A stretch of DNA of 54,857 nucleotides from an uncultured Oscillibacter sp. (GTDB lineage Bacteria > Bacillota > Clostridia > Oscillospirales > Oscillospiraceae): the NCBI GenBank assembly GCA_900544105.1, contig UQUC01000005.1, forward strand, positions 1-54,857. The letters run 5' to 3'. Under the pieces are notes generated by a model. It made no database searches. It was not told the origin of the DNA and saw only the letters and a program-made list of their open reading frames with translations. Position 1 is the first letter of the stretch. Every line of letters begins with the position of its first letter. Shown one piece after another: positions 23,286 through 32,611 of the stretch. The position numbers and the translations under genes were made by a program.

Positions 23286-24639
23286 ATGCTTCGGGAAAAA
23301 CAGTTTTACAAAACCTTCTCTGTGCTGGCTCTCTCCCTGACTCTGCACAATCTGCTGTCATACAGCGTCAACATGATGGATATAGTCATGCTGGGGCGAT
23401 ACAGCCAAAACGCCATGAGCGGCGTCAGCCTATGCAACCAGGTACAGTTTATGCTTCAGATGTTGGTAGAAGGCGCGGGAGAAGGTGCCGTTGTACTGGG
23501 TGCCCAATACTGGGGAAAAAACAGGCTGGAGCCGATCCCGCATATCATCGGCGCCGCGATGCGCTTCGGCGGCGGCATGGCGGTCGTGATGTTCCTGATC
23601 GTGCGGCTGGCGCCGGAGCGGCTTCTGAATCTTCTATCCAATGACCCCCTTGTGATCGCGGAGGGCGTCCGCTATTTTCAGATCGTCAGCTGGACCTATA
23701 TCCTCTTTACGGTGACCAATATTCTGGTGGCGTCCCTGCGGTCTGTGGGGATCGTTTCCATCGGATATGTGATCTCTTTTTCCACCCTGTGTATCAATAT
23801 CTGCCTGAATTACCTGCTGATCTATGGCAACTGCGGTTTCCCGGAGCTTGGTGTACAGGGCGCTGCCGTGGCCACGCTGGTCTCCCGCTGTATTGAGCTG
23901 CTGATCGTCATTCTGTATCTGAAGTTCCGTGAAAAGCAACTGTGCCTGACCTTGAAAAAGCTGGTCTGCATGGACTGCGGGATTATATCCACGTCTCCCT
24001 TCCCGTCCTGCTGAATCAGGCCCAGTGGGGTGCCGCGCAAATGGTGCAGACCGGGTCCTGGGCCATCCGGGAGGCGATGTGACCGCGGCCAATGCCATCG
24101 CCGTTCAAGCCTACCAAGTCCTTTCTGTGGTAGCATATGGCGCTTCGTCGGCCTCCGGTATTGTGGTGGGCAAGACCATCGGCGCCGGAGATCGCGCAGC
24201 ATTGAAGCGTCTGGTTCACACACTGGAGGTGCTGTTCTCCGCCATTGGCCCTCTCACGGGCCTTACTATCTTCCTGCTGCGCAGACCGCTGCTGACCGTA
24301 TTCGGCGGCACTCTGACAGAAAATGCCTGCCGCTTGTCCATGCAGTTCATGGCTGTGATCGCCGTCACCACCGTGGGGACCTCCTATCAGGTGGCCTGCG
24401 ACAACGGCATCATCCGGGGCGGCGGAGATACCGCCTTCAGCGCCAAGATGAACCTCATCAGCATGTGGCTCATCATTGTGCCCCTGTCGGCTCTGGCAGC
24501 TTTCCGCTGGGAGCTGGCGCCGGTGGTGGTGTTCTTTCTGCTGAAATGGGACCAGCTTTATAAGATCATCCCCGTAGCCATCCGGCTCCATAGCTGGAAA
24601 TGGGTTAAAGTCGTCACACGCAATAACAGCGAAGTCTGA
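23286..24639 (+). pseudogene. MATE family transporter 3, two frameshifts
   Basis: A third MATE protein, of a different branch (FYKTFSVLALSLTLHNLLSYSVNMMDIVMLG). AAAGGAG precedes the ATG at 23286. The frame is intact for about 230 codons, then breaks near 23975: the continuation RDYIHVSLPVLLNQAQWGAA is in the next frame. It breaks again near 24050, after AAQMVQTG, to resume as LGHPGGDVTAANAIAVQ and run to the stop at 24639. Each break fits loss of one base. The remainder is full length and conserved, so inactivation is recent or the breaks are sequencing errors. Confidence 0.85.
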
Positions 24640-24664
24640 ACTCGGTTCAGACTTCGCTGTTTTC
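24625..24664 (+). terminator. Terminator overlapping the end of MATE 3
   Basis: Perfect 16-bp stem (AACAGCGAAGTCTGAA and complement), 5-nt loop, T-rich tail. The stop codon of the MATE frame is inside the left arm. Confidence 0.85.
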
Positions 24665-24675
24665 GTTTACAGGAT

Positions 24676-25227
24676 TCAGTTCAGGTAACGCAGCCGCCGG
24701 GGGAACTCCTGATTTTCCGTTTTCTCACAGATGGCGTCAATGCCGGAGGAGATCACCCAGACCGCCATCCCCCGCTCCGCGCAGGACACCAGCATCTCAA
24801 TGATCATTTCATGGTGAGCAGGCTCCTGTCCGGCAAAGGGGAAAAAGCAGATCAGCAGCTTGGGATTCAGAAGATACCATTTGCAGTAGGAAAACCGCAA
24901 ACGCTCTGGCAGGGGCCAGGTCCGCAAGGGCTGGTGCAGCGTTTCTCTGGGAAACCATCGGGACGCTTCATCCAGAATACTCTCCTTGACGCGGCCGGTG
25001 GCGATCCGCTTCCCCGCTTTCGAGAGAAGGCTGATGCTCAGATTGTCGATCCCGGTCAGATTGTCAAACAGCACACCGTTGGAGCGGTCCGGGCGCTCGA
25101 TCTGGATGCCGATCTCCATCCATACCAAGAGCTTTCTGTCCGCAAATTTAAAGCGTACTTCCCGCCGCTGGACGGTGGGCGGCATCCTCCATATCTTTTC
25201 GCCACTGTGTTGAGAAAGCGTCTGCAT
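24676..25227 (-). CDS. Degenerate ABC-ATPase-like protein
   Basis: 183 residues from a tentative ATG at 25227; the frame is open upstream to 25362 but crosses the terminator of the previous gene, so a start downstream of that is required. The sequence recalls the second half of RbsA-type sugar ABC ATPases: RSNGVLFDNLTGIDNLSISLL resembles the RxxGL..xSxxxNL block and MAVWVISSGIDAICEKTE the terminal H-loop region. No Walker A is present, and the signature (LPERLRFSYCKWYL) and Walker B (LLICFFPF) lack key residues. It is probably catalytically dead, either a decayed gene or a regulatory relative. Confidence 0.55.
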   Translation of the reverse strand: MQTLSQHSGEKIWRMPPTVQRREVRFKFADRKLLVWMEIGIQIERPDRSNGVLFDNLTGIDNLSISLLSKAGKRIATGRVKESILDEASRWFPRETLHQPLRTWPLPERLRFSYCKWYLLNPKLLICFFPFAGQEPAHHEMIIEMLVSCAERGMAVWVISSGIDAICEKTENQEFPRRLRYLN

Positions 25228-25276
25228 CCGGGCACGAAATAGCTCCGGCACCTGAAACAGCAGAGAGCCGTTGTAA

Positions 25277-25315
25277 AGGAAAAAGGTTTGCTGTCGATGA
25301 CAGCAAACCTTTTTC
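25277..25315. terminator. Terminator after the zinc dehydrogenase gene
   Basis: 15-bp stem (AAAAGGTTTGCTGTC and complement) with GAT loop and T-runs on both strands. Confidence 0.85.
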
Positions 25316-25366
25316 TGCATTGAAGCGCAACAGGGCGACAGTTGGGCCAGTGGTTCCCGCATGGGA

Positions 25367-26404
25367 TCATGAGCACTCCACCGCGACCTTGATCACGTTG
25401 TCTCGCCGGTTTTCAAAGAGCTCGTAGGCCTCTTCGATCCTGCTGAGGGGATAGGTGTGGGTGATGAGCGGCTCGGTGTCCAGCTTGCCCTCTGCAATCA
25501 GTCGCAGCGTCTCCTCGCAATTGCAGCCGTCCACGCCACCGGTCTTGAAGGTGAGGTTCTTGCCGTACATATCCGGCAGCGGCAGGATCTGGGCCTTGTC
25601 ATACAGTGCCACCACCGTCACGATGGCGTTGGGTCTCGCGCACTCCCAGGCCAGACGGAAGGTAGATTCCGCACCGGCCACCTCCAGCACCACGTCCGCG
25701 CCGCCGTGGTCGCTGTTGGTGCGTACAAAATTCAGGCACTCGTCCGGCGAGATCGTCAGCACCTCCGGATAATGCTTGTTGATGAAGCGGATGCGGCTCT
25801 CATCCTTTTCGCAGACAATGATGCGCTTCGGCTGTTTCAGCATTACGCAGAGCAGGGTGCAAATTCCTGTGGGGCCTGCCCCAAGGATCAGCACGGTGTC
25901 CTCAGCTGTGATCTCAGAAATGCGAGCCGCCCAGAAGCCGGTGGCGAGGACGTCCCCCACCAGCAAAGCCTGCCGGTCGGTGACGCTGTCGGGAATTTTG
26001 TTCAGGCCCTGATCGGCGAAGGGCACCCGCACATATTCCGTCTGTCCGCCGTCAATGCGGCAGCCCAAGGCCCAGCCGCCGTTTTCATCGGTGCAATTGT
26101 TCACAAAGCCCTTTTTGCAGAAAAAGCACTCGCCGCAAAAGGTCTCCACATTCACTGTCACCCGGTCCTCCGGCTTGATGTGGGTCACGGCGCTGCCCAC
26201 CGATTCCACAACGCCAACCATCTCATGCCCCACCGTGATACCTGGAACAGCCCGGGGAACGCTGCCATGCTTGATGTGCAGGTCGCTGGAGCAGATGCTG
26301 GCCAGCGTCACCTTCACAATGGCGTCCCGCTCGTGCAACAGCACCGGCTTCGGCTTTTCCAGCAACGCAAATTTTCCCTTTTCAACGTATGTGTAAGCCT
26401 GCAT
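25367..26404 (-). CDS. Zinc-dependent alcohol/polyol dehydrogenase family protein
   Basis: 345 residues from the ATG at 26404 behind GGGAGGATC; the open frame upstream is not used. Medium-chain dehydrogenase features: catalytic zinc site ICSSDLHIKHG with GHEMVG, structural zinc cluster CGECFFCKKGFVNNC, and a Rossmann motif LGAGPTGICTLL. It oxidises an alcohol or polyol with NAD(P); the substrate is open (threonine, sorbitol and butanediol dehydrogenases are similar). It is a single-gene unit. Confidence 0.9.
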   Translation of the reverse strand: MQAYTYVEKGKFALLEKPKPVLLHERDAIVKVTLASICSSDLHIKHGSVPRAVPGITVGHEMVGVVESVGSAVTHIKPEDRVTVNVETFCGECFFCKKGFVNNCTDENGGWALGCRIDGGQTEYVRVPFADQGLNKIPDSVTDRQALLVGDVLATGFWAARISEITAEDTVLILGAGPTGICTLLCVMLKQPKRIIVCEKDESRIRFINKHYPEVLTISPDECLNFVRTNSDHGGADVVLEVAGAESTFRLAWECARPNAIVTVVALYDKAQILPLPDMYGKNLTFKTGGVDGCNCEETLRLIAEGKLDTEPLITHTYPLSRIEEAYELFENRRDNVIKVAVECS

Positions 26405-26562
26405 TTCCTGATCCTCCCATTCTATTGTAAATTTCAGTTGATTGACATATGTTACCACACCATACCGTTTCCCGCAAGGAAAAGCAGGCCCGATGAGAAC
26501 GTATCGGCTTATGTAGCGCTCCGTTTGCGAACCGGAGTGTTTCCAACTCTCCATTTTGACGC

Positions 26563-26610
26563 AGAAAAACGCCCCGCTTGTGAGACTGGCATATCTCTCA
26601 AACGGGGCGC
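26563..26610 (-). terminator. Terminator after rsgA
   Basis: Stem GCCCCG..TTG.GAGA pairing with TCTC.AA.CGGGGC with T-run on the minus strand. It ends the long 39.3 to 26.6 kb gene block. Confidence 0.8.
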
Positions 26611-26625
26611 AAATTGGGGGCGTAC

Positions 26626-27513
26626 TTATTTCCGCTTTTCCTGCCATTCCCGCAGGGGTTTCAATTCTTCAAACAAGCGCAGATAGCTCTGATACCGGCT
26701 GGGCTGGATCTTTCCCTCTTTCAGAGCTTCCCGCACGGCGCAGCCCTTTTCCTTGGTATGACTGCAATCCAAAAACTGACACGCTCCCAAATAGGGAGCA
26801 AACTCCCGGAAGGTCTCCGGCAATCGGTGTTTCAGTTCCAGGTTCAGTTCCTCTGTTTCAAAGGAGGAAAAGCCCGGTGAATCCATGATCTCCGCCCCAC
26901 AGCTCAGTCGGAACAGTTCCACATGGCGGGTGGTATGGCGTCCACGCCCCAGCGCCGTGCTGATCTCCCCGGTCTTTAGCTGGAATGTTGGGTCCAGCGC
27001 GTTCAGGATACTGGATTTCCCTACGCCGGAGTTGCCCGTAAAGGCAGATAGCTTACCAGCGATCAGAGGTTTCAATTCCGCCAACCCCTCCCCTGTCTCC
27101 GCGCTGATCCGCAGTGTTGGGAACCCGGCGGCGGTATAGATGCGGTACAGTTCCTCTGCCGGGTCCAGATCGCACTTATTCAGCAGCACCACCACCTCGC
27201 AGCCCTTCAGGGCGGCGAGGGCCGCGATGCGGTCGATGAGAAAGGGGTCTGTTTTGGGAATGGCAGCGGAGCCAATCACGACCAACTGGTCGATATTTGC
27301 CACCGCCGGCCGTTCAAAGGCGTTTTTCCGTGGGAGGATAGACTCCACGAACCCCTCGCCGTTTCCCAGCTCCCGGACCGTCACCCTGTCCCCCACCAGA
27401 GGGGACAGACCCTCCTTCCGGAATTTTCCCCGGGCGCGGCAGGTCAGCACCTCCGCGCCGGTATCCACATAGTAAAAGCCGCTGAGGGCTTTCTGGATTC
27501 GTCCCTCTGCCAT
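26626..27513 (-). CDS. rsgA: Ribosome small subunit-dependent GTPase A
   Basis: 295 residues. An OB-fold start (MAEGRIQKALSGFYYVD) precedes a circularly permuted GTPase with NKCD before the P-loop (TGNSGVGKSSILNAL) and then DSPGFSSF, and a C-terminal zinc site (CQFLDCSHTKEKGCAV). It matures the 30S subunit. The ATG at 27513 matches the usual RsgA start and falls 4 nt after the pknB stop; an in-frame ATG at 27537 inside pknB has no ribosome site. The stp-pknB-rsgA order is standard. Confidence 0.96.
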   Translation of the reverse strand: MAEGRIQKALSGFYYVDTGAEVLTCRARGKFRKEGLSPLVGDRVTVRELGNGEGFVESILPRKNAFERPAVANIDQLVVIGSAAIPKTDPFLIDRIAALAALKGCEVVVLLNKCDLDPAEELYRIYTAAGFPTLRISAETGEGLAELKPLIAGKLSAFTGNSGVGKSSILNALDPTFQLKTGEISTALGRGRHTTRHVELFRLSCGAEIMDSPGFSSFETEELNLELKHRLPETFREFAPYLGACQFLDCSHTKEKGCAVREALKEGKIQPSRYQSYLRLFEELKPLREWQEKRK

Positions 27514-27517
27514 CGTA

Positions 27518-29497
27518 TCAACCAAAGCTCCGCTCATAGGATTGTTTCTGGTCCAGCACACCATCAAAGTAGACCTTCACCATTTTCCGGCCAGTGCCAT
27601 AAAGAGTGGTGCTCACGACGCCATCTGCCTCGTAGACAGTTTCGCTATACTGAGGATTCGGTTCGTCACCCACATAGATCTCCACCTTGACAATGTCCTT
27701 TCCGTTTTGAGGAATGTCCATCGTGATGGGCAGGGCACTACTGGCCAATCCAGCGCTGACCCGGAACTTGATGGTCGTCCACTCAGGCACGGTCTCGCCG
27801 CTGGCCGGACTCTGCCAGACAATGGTGCCGCCGGGCTTGTCGCTGTCCACTACCTCCACATCCGCGGCGTCACAGGTCAACTTATAGCTTTCCAGCTGGG
27901 ACAGCACACTGTCAATGCTCATTCCCACAAAGGGCAGGACCGTTACCGGTTTGATGTCCGGGCCCTTGCTGAGGATCAGTTTTACGGTATCGCCCTTTTT
28001 CAGGATCTCGCCCTGGGCCGGCTCTGTCTTGATGACGTACCCCTCCGTGATCTCCTCGGAGAACTGTTTCAATTCCTCCGGGGCCTCCACGGTCAGTTCC
28101 AGATTGTATTCCTTGTTCAACTTTTCCAGCAGGATCCGGGCGTCCTGCTCGGATTTGTTTTCCAGATCCGGCATTTCACCAGTCTCCTCACCGGCGCTGA
28201 CCCACACCTGGATCACCAGCTGGCTGCCCTTCCGGGTCTCCCCCTTCTTGGGGTCCTGCCGGAGGATATGGCCCTCTGACACGTCGGTACTGAACTCAGA
28301 ACCGGCCTTCTGGATCTCAAAAACGCCTTCGATCCGGGGATCGTTCTCCGCTTCCTCGATGGTCATGTTATACAGATCCGGCACCTGATACTGGTCCACT
28401 ACCGCCGGGGCGAAGGAACCGAGGATGGTCTTGAACAGCACGATCACCACGGCCACCGCCGCCACCGTCACCGCGCCCACCAGCACGCCCCGCTTGCCGT
28501 TTCCGGCGCGGCGTGGCTCCTCGTCCTCGTCCCGTTCCCGGTGGGGATAATTCCGCTCCGGCTGATGGACGGGGATGGTCACCGTATGGCTGGGCATAGT
28601 GCGGATGGTCCGGGTAGGCTCGTCATTCTCCTCCGGACGCAGGTCTGAAAGGTCGAATTTCATCTCCACCTCCGGATTCTTCCGGAAGGCTTCCAGATCC
28701 GCGATCATGGCGTCCGCCGACTGATAGCGGTGCTCCAGATCCGGGGCCATGGCCTTCATGCAGATCAATTCCAGCTGCTCGGGAATATCGGGATTGATCT
28801 CCCGCGGAGCCAGCGGGATGGAGCTAAGGTGCTGGATGGCCACGGAAACGGCCGACTCCCCTTCAAAGGGCAGCCGTCCTGTGAGCATCTCGTAAAGCAC
28901 CACGCCGGAGGAATAGATGTCGCTGCGGGCATCCGGCCGGTCGCCCCGGGCCTGCTCCGGAGAAATGTAATGGACGGAGCCAAGGGCCTCCTGGGTCAAC
29001 GTCTGGGCAGAATCTGCCAGACAAGCGATGCCGAAATCGGCCACCTTTACGCTGCCATCCCGCAGGACCATAATGTTCTGGGGCTTGATGTCCCTGTGGA
29101 TGATGCCACGGCTGTGGGCGTGGCTGAGGCCCCGCATGATCTGTGTGATGAAGTGCAGAGACTCCCGCCAGTTCAGCTGGCCCCGCTTTTCCATATACTG
29201 CTTGAGGGTGATGCCGTCGATCAGCTCCATGACGATATATTCCATATCGCCGCCCCGTGACACATCATACACCGATACGATGTTGGGGTGAGACAGTTGG
29301 GCGACAGCCTGAGACTCTGCGTTGAACCGGCGGCGGAACTCCTCGTTCTGCGCCAGATCGCTTTTCAGAATTTTGATCGCTACCAGACGGTTGAGGCGAT
29401 GGCACTTTGCCTTGTAGACGATCGCCATGCCGCCTGTGCCGATGCGCTCCAGGATCTCATAGCGGTTGTCCAGCATTTTTCCAATGTATTGATCCAT
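27518..29497 (-). CDS. pknB: Serine/threonine kinase with PASTA domains
   Basis: 659 residues. The kinase domain (about 12-275) has GTGGMAIVYKA, Lys42, HRDIKPQN (Asp136) and DFG (154-156), so it looks active. A membrane helix (about 335-360, GVLVGAVTVAAVAVVIVLF) is followed outside by three PASTA repeats and an extra C-terminal domain (ALPITMDIPQNGKD onward). PASTA kinases sense muropeptides or lipid II and control wall growth and germination. It pairs with the Stp phosphatase 15 nt upstream. Confidence 0.96.
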   Translation of the reverse strand: MDQYIGKMLDNRYEILERIGTGGMAIVYKAKCHRLNRLVAIKILKSDLAQNEEFRRRFNAESQAVAQLSHPNIVSVYDVSRGGDMEYIVMELIDGITLKQYMEKRGQLNWRESLHFITQIMRGLSHAHSRGIIHRDIKPQNIMVLRDGSVKVADFGIACLADSAQTLTQEALGSVHYISPEQARGDRPDARSDIYSSGVVLYEMLTGRLPFEGESAVSVAIQHLSSIPLAPREINPDIPEQLELICMKAMAPDLEHRYQSADAMIADLEAFRKNPEVEMKFDLSDLRPEENDEPTRTIRTMPSHTVTIPVHQPERNYPHRERDEDEEPRRAGNGKRGVLVGAVTVAAVAVVIVLFKTILGSFAPAVVDQYQVPDLYNMTIEEAENDPRIEGVFEIQKAGSEFSTDVSEGHILRQDPKKGETRKGSQLVIQVWVSAGEETGEMPDLENKSEQDARILLEKLNKEYNLELTVEAPEELKQFSEEITEGYVIKTEPAQGEILKKGDTVKLILSKGPDIKPVTVLPFVGMSIDSVLSQLESYKLTCDAADVEVVDSDKPGGTIVWQSPASGETVPEWTTIKFRVSAGLASSALPITMDIPQNGKDIVKVEIYVGDEPNPQYSETVYEADGVVSTTLYGTGRKMVKVYFDGVLDQKQSYERSFG

Positions 29498-29512
29498 ACG
29501 TCTCCCCCTTTC

Positions 29513-30241
29513 TTATAGCTTCTGCATCAGGACTGCCGTCACGTTGTCCGGCGCGCCCTGACTTTTGGAAATATGCAGCAGCCGATCCAGACAGGTGTCC
29601 AGATCGCCGCCGTGGACGATCTCAAAGAGCATTTCCTGATCGGTGACGGTGTTCACCAGTCCGTCGGTGCACAGAAGGATAAAGTCCCCCTGCTCCATAG
29701 GGCAGATATACCCGTCGCAGGCAGCGTTGGTGTCCCGGCCCAGAGCGCGGGTGATGAGGTTCCGCCCCGGATGGCGGCGGGCCTCATCAGCAGTGATGTC
29801 GCCGTGGTCCACCATGGTCTCCACCAGAGAGTGATCCTTGGTGATGCGGGTAATCCCCGCCTCCGTGATGTAATAGGCCCGGCTGTCGCCCACGTTGGTG
29901 ATCACCGTGCCGTTCTCATAGGCCACGGCAGCAACCAGAGTGGTACCCATATTGGCAAGCACCGCCTCAGCCTCCGCCCGCTCCGCCACGGCCCGGTTTG
30001 CCATGGCCACCGCGTAGGCAGAAGCCTCCCGGAGTTGCTCCGGGGTCATATCCGGTTTCAGGGCCTTCTCCATCTCCGCCGCGTAAGTCTCCGACGCCAG
30101 CGTACTGGCAAGCCGGCCACCGGCAGCACCGCCCATACCGTCACACACCACACAGATGTCACCATTCCGGGCGATCCGGTAAGTATCCTGATTTTCTTTT
30201 CGCACAAGGCCTGTATCCGTAACGGCCCAGGTTTTTATCAT
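29513..30241 (-). CDS. stp: PP2C-type protein phosphatase (Stp/PrpC)
   Basis: 242 residues with the PP2C metal motifs: KENQD near the start, VCDGMGG, GDSRAYYI, SLVETMVDHGDI and CTDGLVNTV. It removes phosphate from PknB and its targets. Its ATG overlaps the rlmN stop as ATGA, and pknB follows directly, the normal cognate arrangement. Confidence 0.96.
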   Translation of the reverse strand: MIKTWAVTDTGLVRKENQDTYRIARNGDICVVCDGMGGAAGGRLASTLASETYAAEMEKALKPDMTPEQLREASAYAVAMANRAVAERAEAEAVLANMGTTLVAAVAYENGTVITNVGDSRAYYITEAGITRITKDHSLVETMVDHGDITADEARRHPGRNLITRALGRDTNAACDGYICPMEQGDFILLCTDGLVNTVTDQEMLFEIVHGGDLDTCLDRLLHISKSQGAPDNVTAVLMQKL

Positions 30242-31281
30242 GATTCAGCCGCTCCTTTTTTCCGTTCTTCCATTTCCTTCCGTCGCAATTGGCCGCAGGA
30301 GGCGTCAATATCTCCTCCGAGGCTCCGCCGTACCGTAGCGGTCAGACCGTGAGACTCCAAGCGCTTTTGAAACGCCGCCACCCGGCGGGAGGGTTTCAAA
30401 GGACTCTCCGCCACATCGTTCAGAGGGATCAGATTCACATGTCCCGGCATCCCCTTCAGCTTTTTGGCGATGAGATCCGCCTGCCAATCGTGGTCATTGA
30501 TACCGTCGATCATGGCGTATTCAAAGGAGATCCGCCGCCCGGTCTTTTTGAAGTACCGGTGGCAGGCGTCAAACAGCTTTTCCACATCATAGGCCCGGTT
30601 CACAGGCATGATCTTGGACCGGGTCTCGCTGTCCGGCGCGTGGAGGGAAACCGACAGCGTCAACTGTAATTCCAGATCCGACAGCCGGTCAATGCCGGGG
30701 ATCACGCCGCAGGTGGACAAAGAGATGTGCCGCATACCGATGTTCAGCCCATCCGGGTGGTTCACCAGCTCCAGAAACCGCAGCACGTTGTCCAGATTGT
30801 CCAGCGGCTCACCAATGCCCATCAAAACGATATTGGAAATGGGCAGGCCGGAGTCCTTCTGCGCGAAGATCACCTGATCTAAAATTTCAGATGGTGTTAA
30901 GTCTCTTGCCTTGCCAGCAATGGTAGACGCGCAGAAGGCGCACCCCATCCGGCAGCCCACCTGAGAGGAAACACAGACGGTGTTTCCGTGGTGGTACTGC
31001 ATGACCACCGTCTCGATACAGTTGCCGTCCAACAGCTGCCACAGGTACTTCACGGTGCCGTCCAGCCTGGAGACCTGCTTGCGGGCCACGGAGGGTGCCG
31101 TGATATAGCAGCGCTCCTTCAGCTTCTCCCGGAGAGGCTTGGAAAGGTTGCTCATCTCGTCAAAAGAGGTGACGCCCTTATGGAGCCAGGTAAAGACCTG
31201 CTTGCCCCGGAAGGCCGGTTCCCCCATCTCTTTCAGGGTCGCCGTCATTTCCTCCAGGGTCTGAGATTTCAAATCGATCAT
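30238..31281 (-). CDS. rlmN: 23S rRNA/tRNA adenine-C2 methyltransferase
   Basis: 347-residue radical SAM enzyme with the CxxxCxxC cluster motif in CRMGCAFCAS and the catalytic Cys region near the C-terminus (GGDIDASCGQL). It methylates A2503 of 23S rRNA and A37 of some tRNAs. It starts 10 nt past rsmB and overlaps stp by 4 nt within the long translation-related unit. Confidence 0.96.
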   Translation of the reverse strand: MIDLKSQTLEEMTATLKEMGEPAFRGKQVFTWLHKGVTSFDEMSNLSKPLREKLKERCYITAPSVARKQVSRLDGTVKYLWQLLDGNCIETVVMQYHHGNTVCVSSQVGCRMGCAFCASTIAGKARDLTPSEILDQVIFAQKDSGLPISNIVLMGIGEPLDNLDNVLRFLELVNHPDGLNIGMRHISLSTCGVIPGIDRLSDLELQLTLSVSLHAPDSETRSKIMPVNRAYDVEKLFDACHRYFKKTGRRISFEYAMIDGINDHDWQADLIAKKLKGMPGHVNLIPLNDVAESPLKPSRRVAAFQKRLESHGLTATVRRSLGGDIDASCGQLRRKEMEERKKGAAES

Positions 31282-31291
31282 ATCGTCCTCG

Positions 31292-32611
31292 TTACTTCCG
31301 CTTCATGCGGCAGATGTAAAAACCGTCGGTACCATGACGCTGGGGCCAGAGGGTCAATTGCCCCTCCGTCTCCCCCACCGGCGCCGGCAAGGTAAACCCG
31401 TCCCGGTAAAAATCGCTGTGCTCCGTCAGGAAAGCATCCGTTACCTGCTCGTTTTCCTCCGGCAGGATGGTACAGGTGGAGTACACCAGCACGCCGCCGG
31501 GGGCCACATACCGGGCGGCGTTGTCCAGCAGCGCCGTCTGGATCACCGGCAAAGTGAACAGGTCATCCGCCCTCTTGTAGCGGACGTCCGGCTTCTTCCG
31601 GATGATGCCCAGACCGGAACAGGGGGCATCCACCAGCACCGTGTCGAACCGCTCCGCCCATTCCGGACGAAACACCTTACCATCCCCTGTGGAGGTAATG
31701 ATGGAGGTCAGTCCCAGCCGGACCGCCCCCTCCTGGATCCGTTTGAGTTTGTTTTCGTGGAGGTCGCAGGAGACGATCTCCCCCTTGTCCTCCATGGCAA
31801 AGGCAGCGCTGAAAGACTTGCCGCCAGGGGCAGCACAGAGGTCCAGCACCTTTTGCCCCGGCTGCACGCCGGCGATCAGGGACACCAGCCGGGCGGCAGA
31901 GTCCTGCACCAGCAATTTGCCCTCCCGGAAGGGGGCCAGTGTGGTCAGGTCTCCGGCTCCGGTCAGTTCCAGGCAACCGGGCACCCAGGGGTGGGGGGTT
32001 GCTGTCACGCCCCAGCCTTCCAGTTCCTTTATCAGGCTTTCCGCGTTGGTTTTCAGGGGGTTGACCTGTACCGTCAAAGGCGGGGTATCATTATTCGCCG
32101 CTAAGAATGCCTCCGCTTCCTCCCGGCCTAAAATCGACAGCAGCCGCTTCACCAGCCATTTGGGATGACTGTACCGGATGGAGAGGTATTTTGCCTCGTC
32201 CCGCTCCTGGATGGGCGGCAGCGCCATCTTATTTTGAGCGATCTTGCGGAGCACTGCGTTCACAAGGCCGGACGCCTGCCCTCTGCCGGAGATCTTCGCC
32301 AGCTCCACGGAGGTGTTCACCGCCGCGCTGTCCGGCACCCGATCTAAATATAAGATTTGATATGCACCCAGACGCAGGATCTCCAACAGCGGCGGCTGAA
32401 GATGATCCGGCTTCTGGGAACAGTACGCGCTGAGGTAGAAATCCAACAACTGCTGATTCTGGACCACGCCGTATACCAATCGGCTGCACAGCGCCGCCTC
32501 CGGGCCCACCAGACCATCCCGGCCTAACTGAGCTTTCAGGGCGGCGTCCGCCCAGGCATGGTTATTCCGGCAGGACATCAGGACCCGCAGGGCCGTTTCC
32601 CGGGCGCCCAT
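31292..32611 (-). CDS. rsmB: 16S rRNA (cytosine-967-C5) methyltransferase
   Basis: 439 residues: an N-terminal NusB-like domain (about 1-140) and a C-terminal SAM-dependent domain with DLCAAPGGKSFSAA, the motif IV Cys in DAPCSGLGIIRKKPDV and the catalytic Cys in YSTCTILPEENE. The start shares one base with the stop of the metallopeptidase gene (TGATG). Confidence 0.95.
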   Translation of the reverse strand: MGARETALRVLMSCRNNHAWADAALKAQLGRDGLVGPEAALCSRLVYGVVQNQQLLDFYLSAYCSQKPDHLQPPLLEILRLGAYQILYLDRVPDSAAVNTSVELAKISGRGQASGLVNAVLRKIAQNKMALPPIQERDEAKYLSIRYSHPKWLVKRLLSILGREEAEAFLAANNDTPPLTVQVNPLKTNAESLIKELEGWGVTATPHPWVPGCLELTGAGDLTTLAPFREGKLLVQDSAARLVSLIAGVQPGQKVLDLCAAPGGKSFSAAFAMEDKGEIVSCDLHENKLKRIQEGAVRLGLTSIITSTGDGKVFRPEWAERFDTVLVDAPCSGLGIIRKKPDVRYKRADDLFTLPVIQTALLDNAARYVAPGGVLVYSTCTILPEENEQVTDAFLTEHSDFYRDGFTLPAPVGETEGQLTLWPQRHGTDGFYICRMKRK

